From contig LSRY02000006.1 in the NCBI GenBank assembly GCA_001643675.2, forward strand, positions 1,800,501-1,864,500: a DNA stretch of 64,000 nucleotides, written 5' to 3'. The DNA is from Monocercomonoides exilis. Its lineage: Eukaryota; Preaxostyla; Oxymonadida; Polymastigidae. The notes below the pieces were generated by a model, which had not been told where the DNA came from, did no database searches, and saw only the letters and a list, made by a program, of their open reading frames with translations. Position 1 is the first letter of the stretch. The number at the start of each line of letters is the position of its first letter. Positions 57,787 to 64,000 of this stretch are shown piece by piece. The position numbers were made by a program, and so were the translations under genes.

Positions 57787-60572
57787 ATGCAATCCAAAGA
57801 CGCTCCTCCGCATCCTTCACAACATGTATGCTCTAATATTTATTAAAAAAATTAATTTGTTTATTTTAAATTGCTTTGAAATGGATTTCTCTTTTTTAGG
57901 AATGCACAGTTTTTAGAGGATTTGTATCTTTGGATACTTTTGAAGAAAAAATAGATGAATTTCCTGGGAAAGGCATTTCTGCTCCAGAATTTCATCCAGA
58001 AAGCATACAATTGAAAAGGCCACGTTTGTCTCATTTTGACGCTTTTTTATGATTAATTATTTATTGTTTTTTACAGCAAGAAGAAAAAGCATGTGTGTTG
58101 TGAAAGGAAAGCAAAGCAGCATCGTCAATAGAACTGTTTTTTTTCCAACAATATCCGGAGCTGCCTTGGACTTTGTTATAAAATACTGTTTTTTTTATCA
58201 AGCACATCACAGAAATCCACACATGTCAGAAGTCTATTTTGATGTGTCTCGATCTGTAGAGCTCCTGATGGCAGCAAATTATCTTGAAATAGAACCGCTT
58301 GTTGAATTTTTAATCGGGGTCATTGCATATCACTGTCCAGAAGATTATGTTTTGAGTGACATCCCTTGCCATCTTCTCAATGAGATTCTTTTTCATGCAC
58401 CGATCGAATCTCTTTTGCACTCAACTTTTATGACAGCTAATTTGTGGAAGCAGTTCTGCCTTCGAAGGTGGAGTGATCTTGATCCTTCGAAAGAGCAACC
58501 AGCCAGGCCTTCGTACTCGAGTCATATGCAACACAGCACACCTTCTTCGCCACACTTCTCTTCGCTATCTGCAACGGGCTCTGCTCAAATCACGCCAGCT
58601 GCTTTTCCTCTCTCCCCTCTTCTCACCCACTCGTTCATGTCTCCCCAGCAAATATCTGCGCTCCCTCAGCTGCTTTCTCCTCCGCGGTCAATGAAATCTC
58701 CGCTTTCTGGTTCTCCTTCTTCTCTGGCCACGTTCTCTGCGAATCGCCTTGCTTCTGCTCCGATTTCAGGTTCTTTGAATGTTTTTTCTTCTTCTCCTTC
58801 GTTGTCGACTTTATCTTCGTCATCTTCGTTATCTTCTTCCACTTCTCCTTCTTCTTCCTCAGCTTCGCCTTCTTCCTCCTCTTCTTCCTCTTCTTCTTCC
58901 TCTTCATCCACTTCCATTCATTCACCAACAAAAGAGCATGAGCATAAAAGAGTTATTTTCTGGAGAACGCTTTTTCTTCAGCGTGTTCTTCAAGACAAAA
59001 TGGCACAAGTTGGAAAGTCGACCGAAATGGAGCAGCTGTCAGAGTTGTTTGGTGTGCTTGACTTTGCTTAAGATTTATCAAAAAATCAACATTTTTGTTA
59101 TTGTTTTTATTTTTTATTTTTATTATTGCCACAAAAAAAAAACATTTAATGATTTTTTTTTTCATTTATTTTGTTAGCTCTGTTTCATTTTTGTGCTCCG
59201 TGGGTGACTGACCTTATCCTCCGCAATGGCGATTCCTCTGTTGCTTTGTCGCTGATTGTGACTATTTTGAGCGGGGCACTCCCAAATCTTATTCATCTGG
59301 ACATTTCTAGGGTTTGATTATTCTTCTTCTTCTTCTTTTTTTCTTCTTCTTCTTTCTTTCTTTCTAACTTTCATTGATTTTTTATCCCTTTCTCTCTCTC
59401 TATTTATTTCTCTGCGTGCTTATTTTCTGTGAATAATTTTGATGTTATTTTGTGTTAGATTGGCATATCGTCTCGTGGATGTCGCATTCTGATGGAAGCA
59501 ATGCCAAAACATAAGCGGCTCACTCGGTTTGTAATAATCATCATTTGGCATTTTTATTATTGCATCTGTATTTTATTTGTCATTCTTTCTCTGCATCTCT
59601 CTCTCTCTCTCTTTCTTTCTGTCTTTCTCTTTCTAAAATGCTAATAACTCTCTTCTCACTCATTTCCCCAGTCTCAATCTCGGCAACAACCGCATCATGA
59701 AAGAAGGGGCGCTGCACATCGCGTCCTTTCTTGCGTCCAACAGCACCCTCACCATCCTCCAGCTCGGCCACAACGGCCTCGGCGCAGGCGGCATCGCAGC
59801 GATTGCAGATGCGCTGAGTGTGAACAGGAGCCTCGTGAAGCTGGCAGTCGGGTACAATCAGATCAGGGCAGAAGGCGCACGCGCAGTGGCTGAGATGCTC
59901 AAGGCGAATGTGTCGCTCGTCTCGCTGGACGTCGCCAACAACTACATCGAAGACGCCGGTGCAGCAGCCATTGCAGATGCGCTGCGGGTGAACGAGACGC
60001 TGTGCCTGCTGCGCCTGTGGGACCAGACGATCACCACAGCCGGCGGAGAGGCGCTGGTGCAGGCGCTGGGCGAGAACAGCACGATGATCGAAGTGTCGCT
60101 CGGCCAGTCGTCGACCACGGCTGCGCAGAGGCAGCGCCTGCACCAGATCCTGCAGCGCAACGAGGCGCAGGAGAAGGCGATGAATGCGCAGCAGCTGAGC
60201 CCTGAAGAGCAGGAGATGGAGCAGAGAAGAGAGAAGGAGAGGGACATGCTCTATGGAGCTGACTCGATCTTCAGCGACGAGTGGTGTCTGATTGACGAGC
60301 ACTGGCTGTCGTCCTGGAGAGAGTTCGTTGCGAGAGGCTCAAGACGACCGCCGCCTGGCCCTATCACAAACACAAGGCTGATTGACCCCGTAACAAATGA
60401 GCCAAGAAAGGGGATGCACAAACTGTATGATTATCGTGGCGTCACTCCGCAGGTCTGGAGGCTGTTTCTTTCTATTTATGGTGGAGGACCCACACTGCTA
60501 AGAAGGAAAATAGATCTGTATGATACCCCCATCGATCAGCCAGCCAGAAACACTCAGGATCCTCAAACTTAG
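57787..60572 (+). CDS. Skp1/Elongin-C-like + F-box-like + LRR + DUSP fusion
   Basis: Six exons: 57787-57825, 57900-58023, 58077-59051, 59178-59311, 59459-59526, 59672-60572. Introns are 74, 53, 126, 147 and 145 bp. The phases close to 747 codons including TAG. Domains in order: a Skp1/Elongin-C/BTB-type fold (about 20-140; ALDFVIKYCFFYQ, VELLMAANYLEIEPLVEFL); an F-box-like segment (about 146-185; DIPCHLLNEILFHAPIESLL ... LWKQFCLRRW); a Ser-rich linker (about 190-350); ribonuclease-inhibitor-type leucine-rich repeats (about 380-590; LNLGNNRIMKEGALHIASFL); and a C-terminal DUSP domain (about 645-735; DEWCLIDEHWLSSWREFV, PPPGPITN, YGGGPTLLRR), otherwise typical of ubiquitin-specific proteases. 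It probably acts in ubiquitin-dependent degradation as adaptor and substrate receptor in one chain. The join at 59051/59178 is inferred; if wrong, these are two genes, ending and starting near 59071 and 59178. Confidence 0.7.
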
Positions 60573-60823
60573 CAAATTTTTCTTATATCAAGTGAAAATA
60601 TCACAATCAAATGAGGTTTTATTCTTTCAATCATCTCAGTTTATATTCTTTTAAACAGAATATTTTGATCAAAAAGCGTACGAATGCTTTATCTGTTTTA
60701 TTCACATTTTTCAAAAACCAAAACCAATAGCATTTTTAATAAATGATGGGTTACTTTTGAAATAATTTTATTATAGAATTCAGATCTACTTTTTAATTGT
60801 TATTCGCTTTATTCATCTAAAAA

Positions 60824-62084
60824 ATGTCTTTATCAGAAGTTGAAACGCGATTTTGTAATACTGCAAACCAATGTGTTTTTAGTTTCGAAACAGAAAAAGA
60901 AAAAGATTCGTCAGACGAATGCGATGATCGTTTGCCCGATGAAAAGAGCCTTACCACCTCTGCACTTCTGTCATGCAAGGAAATACCATCTCTTAGATTT
61001 TGCCACTACGAAGGTCCAAAGATGCAACCTATGCAGAAATGCTTCTACTGCCCTGGTACAGAAGAATTCTTCGAACACCTTCAAAACCGCGAAGACTCTT
61101 CCAGTTTTCGCGGACGCGAAGATTCACGAGCTGTCCAGTTTCCAATTGAGCAACAAAGTTTCTGTTACGATGGAATCGATAAGTCTGAAGCCACGGGATG
61201 CCGTTGGCAAGGACTTAGTATCAAAATGTAAAGATGGATATAAAGCCCTTGCTGCGCCTATCCTAGATATTGAGGATTCGGCTAGAGATAGCAGAGATGA
61301 AGGGGAAATTATTCTTGGGGATTTCACAATTATCTCGAACCCGTTTGAAAAAAATTTTTATTTGAAAATTAATTTGAATCATCACTTTTTATTGCTGTTT
61401 TCATTCAGAGACTATGCAATCGTTTTGAAGCCAAATGATCTTATATCGTTTTCTTCTTGCTTGAACACGCCAAACACTTCGCAATACCTGGTGACTCTAT
61501 TTGAAGCACACATTCCATTCCACCAATTCACTTTCTCATCGTATGAAGTTATTCTTATTTAGAAATTTGCACATTTAAAAAAATAATAATTACGCTTGCT
61601 TTCTGTTCAATTTAGAGGAGCTTTGCGGATGTTATCTTTACCAAACGCCGGAGGCAATAGTGATAACTCAGAAGCACTTTCATTTGACTTCCTTCACAGA
61701 GTGTTCAATGCACAACTTTTAAAGGCTGAGATGGAGATTAAATATGCCAACAAAAACTGGAAGAAAACGGATTATGTTGCGAAGATCAAGAACCATGTTG
61801 TGGGCGTGTCTGTCACTCGAGCAGTTGGATATCCCCGTCCAGGTGATTTTTCTGAAGATCAAGCTGTTTCTTTGCTGAAAAAGAAGCTTTTCGGTATCAA
61901 AGTATCAACTGTTGGCGTTGCAGAAGAGGATAAATGGGAAAGGCAACTTCTTCATATCTGGGTTCAAGATAAGCAGCAGGCAAATTTTATATCCGGTGCA
62001 TATCAATCACTCCACCCAAAACTCAGGGGTGATACAATTGTAATTGTTACTATTGCGGGTAATCATAAATGGATTTTTTCTTGA
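60824..62084 (+). CDS. Conserved protein of unknown function
   Basis: The main frame runs from an ATG at 60924 through exons 60924-61342, 61409-61540 and 61616-62084 (introns 66 and 75 bp; 340 codons including TGA). A start at 60824 is possible if a 28 bp GTAATA...TTTAG intron (60855-60882) is removed. Visible: a Cys pair in RCNLC near the N-terminus, then a conserved-looking C-terminal domain (about 190-335) with LSFDFLHRVFNAQLLKAEME, KKTDYVAKIKNHVVGVSVTR, LLKKKLFG and QLLHIWVQDKQQ. I recall this pattern from a widespread uncharacterised eukaryotic family but cannot name it safely. A different frame (60824-61231) is also fully open across the N-terminal region. Confidence 0.6.
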
Positions 62085-62428
62085 ATTATTGTGGTTTATA
62101 TTATAATATTTGATATTATTTTTTTTTTAATTGAGATTTCAAACTTTTTGTTTGCTATTGTATTTTTGCATATAACTTAAATACTTTGCGTATTTTTTAG
62201 TTCAATGTTTCGTTAATTTTTAGTTGAAATTAATGATCCTTTTGTTTCATTTATGATTCATTGTTTTTATTTTCAAGAGTAATAACAATCATACGTATAG
62301 ATTTTCTTTTGCTTTCTTTGTTGAAAATATATATATATATATTAAATATTAGTTTATCTTTTGTTAGCGTTCATATAGAAAGAGTGATTGCAATATCTAA
62401 AATATTATGCTTTGATCTAAAAAAGAAA
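62085..62428. other. Intergenic
   Basis: AT-rich, about 340 bp, with a short AT dinucleotide run near 62327-62342. Nothing else. Confidence 0.5.
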
Positions 62429-64000
62429 ATGGATGTGTCTGCTCTGTCACAGTTGTTAACTCGGAGCCTTAATCCTATTAATCAAGAACAAATAATGCAG
62501 GATATGAAATCCTTTGAGTCTTATGCTGAAAAACCTGGATTTTTATCAGGACTTGAGGTTTTTATATAAATGATAATTATTGTGCTTGAACTCGATATAT
62601 AAATTTATCAGATGATTTCTAGGCCTTCATCTGTATCTATTCCAGACAATGTTCGTCAATTAGCACTGATTACACTGAAAAACAATATTACAGATTTTTG
62701 GACAAATTCTGTCCCTCCAAGGTTTCCTCATGTTTTTTATTTATTTTTTATTTGTCATTGATCATATTAGGGTTTTTTCAAAAGAAGAAAAGGAGCAAGT
62801 GAAAGCAAATCTTCTTGCTTCTGTTCCCACTGAACGAAATAATAAAGTTTGATTTTTTTCACAATTTAAAAATTGACAAATGTTAATAGATTGCAACAAT
62901 GAGAGCGGTTGCAATTTCTGCTATTGCAGTGAAAGAGCTGCCTTTAGGGCAATGGTTTGATGAGCAGATTTTCATTTCACAAATAATTATTATCGAATGA
63001 ACTATTTTCTATTTTTTTTTAATTATTCCCAGGCCTAATTTGCTTCCATCATTATTACCACAACCTTTTAATCAAAGCGAAAATAGTGAGACTTTGTCCA
63101 ATTTTTTAATTCGCTGCGAGCGTACTCTTTTCGTTTTTCTGACTTTAATAAGGGAACTTTTAAGGCATAAACAAGCAAAATTGCACGTTTCTCCTGAACA
63201 AGCCTCGGGCACACTGATCGATAGAAAAGCATTAGCATTACAGATGGCAGTGTTTGGAAAGGAAAGGGTCTCAGAATTATGGAAAATGTCTTCTGAGCGC
63301 TGGACAAATCACTTAAGAGCATTTGTTGGTATTAAACCAGATTCAACGAATTCCTTAACTCAGCAGCCATCGCAATCATTGCCTGCCTTCTGCACTTTAG
63401 AAGAATACGAGTTAAACTCGCGTTTGTGTCTCGTCTGTACAAAGCTTCTTTCTCTTTTTTCGCAACTTCCTCTCACTCCAAGCGCTGCACTTTCAAATGA
63501 AGCAAATCCGAATCATGCAGGCTTTGAAGAACTGAGAAAGTTTCTGCACAACTTTTTTGTGTTTTCTGCTTTGCAATTTTCTGTGACGTTGTGCCAGCTG
63601 CTTAATGAACTGTATACACCTTTCATGCAGCAATATCTGGGCAAACTTAGTACTATTTCATCATCTTCTTCAACCCAATCGATTTCTCCTTATTCTAATT
63701 TCACTTCATCCACTTCATCATTCGATCACAATTCAATTTGTGGACAGTTTCTGTTCGAGACGCAATCACCTTTGGCGCTTTTCCATTCTCTTCTTGTTGT
63801 GCATCCGGCACTGAAATACCTGAAGTCAGTCATTGGCCTCATCTACTTCATCGCAGAGAACGATCCGCTATCAACACTGCCATTTCTCTCTTCTGCACTT
63901 CACTTCGCCATTTCAGCTGTCATTCTGCATTGCTCAGATTTTTCTGAAAGTTCACTTTCTTTCTTCACTTCAATTGTGCAGCAGCAGACTTCCTGTTCGA
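62429..64000 (+). CDS. Importin-beta family protein (importin-11-like), 5' part
   Basis: The gene is cut by the window end. Exons 62429-62557, 62612-62721, 62771-62846, 62890-62954 and 63033 to beyond 64000; introns 54, 49, 43 and 78 bp, all with GTTT donors and consistent phases. The N-terminus has the layout of karyopherin-beta N-terminal HEAT repeats: QIMQDMKSFESYAEKPGFLS (paired helices of the first repeat), VRQLALITLKNNITDFW (the RxxAxxxxKNxI motif of importin-beta N-terminal domains), IATMRAVAISAIAVKELPLGQWPNLLPSLL, then LTLIRELLRHK. Such proteins carry cargo through nuclear pores with Ran. Importin-11/Kap120 is my best guess among the paralogues because of the region around RCERTLFVFLTLIRELL; this needs a profile search. 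Confidence 0.7.

Noticed and set aside
1-64000. Organism-wide reassignment of TAA/TAG to glutamine
   Set aside because: AdhE, the RRM, PUF and WD40 genes end in TAA and the Skp1-LRR-DUSP gene in TAG, and more than ten thousand intact codons, many of them Gln, contain no in-frame TAA or TAG. Some relics also carry TGA. The in-frame TAA codons are kept as a separate finding about relics only.
1-64000. Bacterial operons, CRISPR arrays, rRNA genes, viral genes
   Set aside because: No arrays of direct repeats with spacers, no ribosomal RNA sequence, no bacterial gene clusters and no viral hallmark genes were seen. AdhE stands alone in a eukaryotic context.

Overview
The window is nuclear DNA of a flagellated, anaerobic protist, most likely an oxymonad of the Monocercomonoides type. 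The evidence for this: about thirty short GT-AG introns whose phases close exactly, a gene for bifunctional AdhE (fermentative, no sign of mitochondrial genes), a radial-spoke protein, and a giant right-handed beta-helix surface protein with a membrane segment and a cytosolic kinase-like domain. I recall such beta-helix/kinase proteins from oxymonad genomes; the species is inference. The genetic code of the intact genes is standard: TAA, TAG and TGA all end genes, and no in-frame TAR occurs in over ten thousand codons.

Layout. 1-9.9 kb is AT-rich and gene-poor. It holds three copies of a 267-269 bp MITE with 4-bp target duplications, a 450 bp pogo-like MITE, two arrays of a 21-bp repeat in opposite orientation, decayed Ser/Pro-rich gene relics, and a DDE (Harbinger/HARBI1-type) transposase pseudogene with one of the MITEs inside it. 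10.2-15.2 kb holds AdhE, a membrane J-protein and tRNA-Lys(CUU). 15.6-22.6 kb is again relic-rich and includes a 3.2 kb element with 14-bp inverted ends and a 10-bp target duplication that carries broken host-like coding sequence.

22.7-64 kb is gene-dense: an RRM protein with a very long disordered tail (+); a 2644-residue WD40/solenoid protein resembling the TSET/TPLATE subunit TWD40-2 (-); the 2598-residue beta-helix receptor-like pseudokinase (-); an unrecognised two-intron gene (+); a secreted ML-domain protein (-); a radial spoke head 1 (RSPH1) homologue (-); an unrecognised coiled-coil protein (+); a Pumilio-family RNA-binding protein with an insertion inside its repeat array (+); a Skp1/Elongin-C-like + F-box-like + LRR + DUSP fusion (+); a conserved protein of unknown function (+); and the 5' part of an importin-beta family gene (+), which runs off the window.

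The genes do not form an operon or pathway. Themes are energy metabolism (AdhE), flagellum (RSPH1), cell surface and trafficking (beta-helix protein, ML protein, TSET-like subunit, importin), RNA control (RRM, PUF) and ubiquitin (Skp1-F-box-LRR-DUSP). The exon models below come from splice sites read by eye and checked by reading-frame arithmetic; none has transcript support here.
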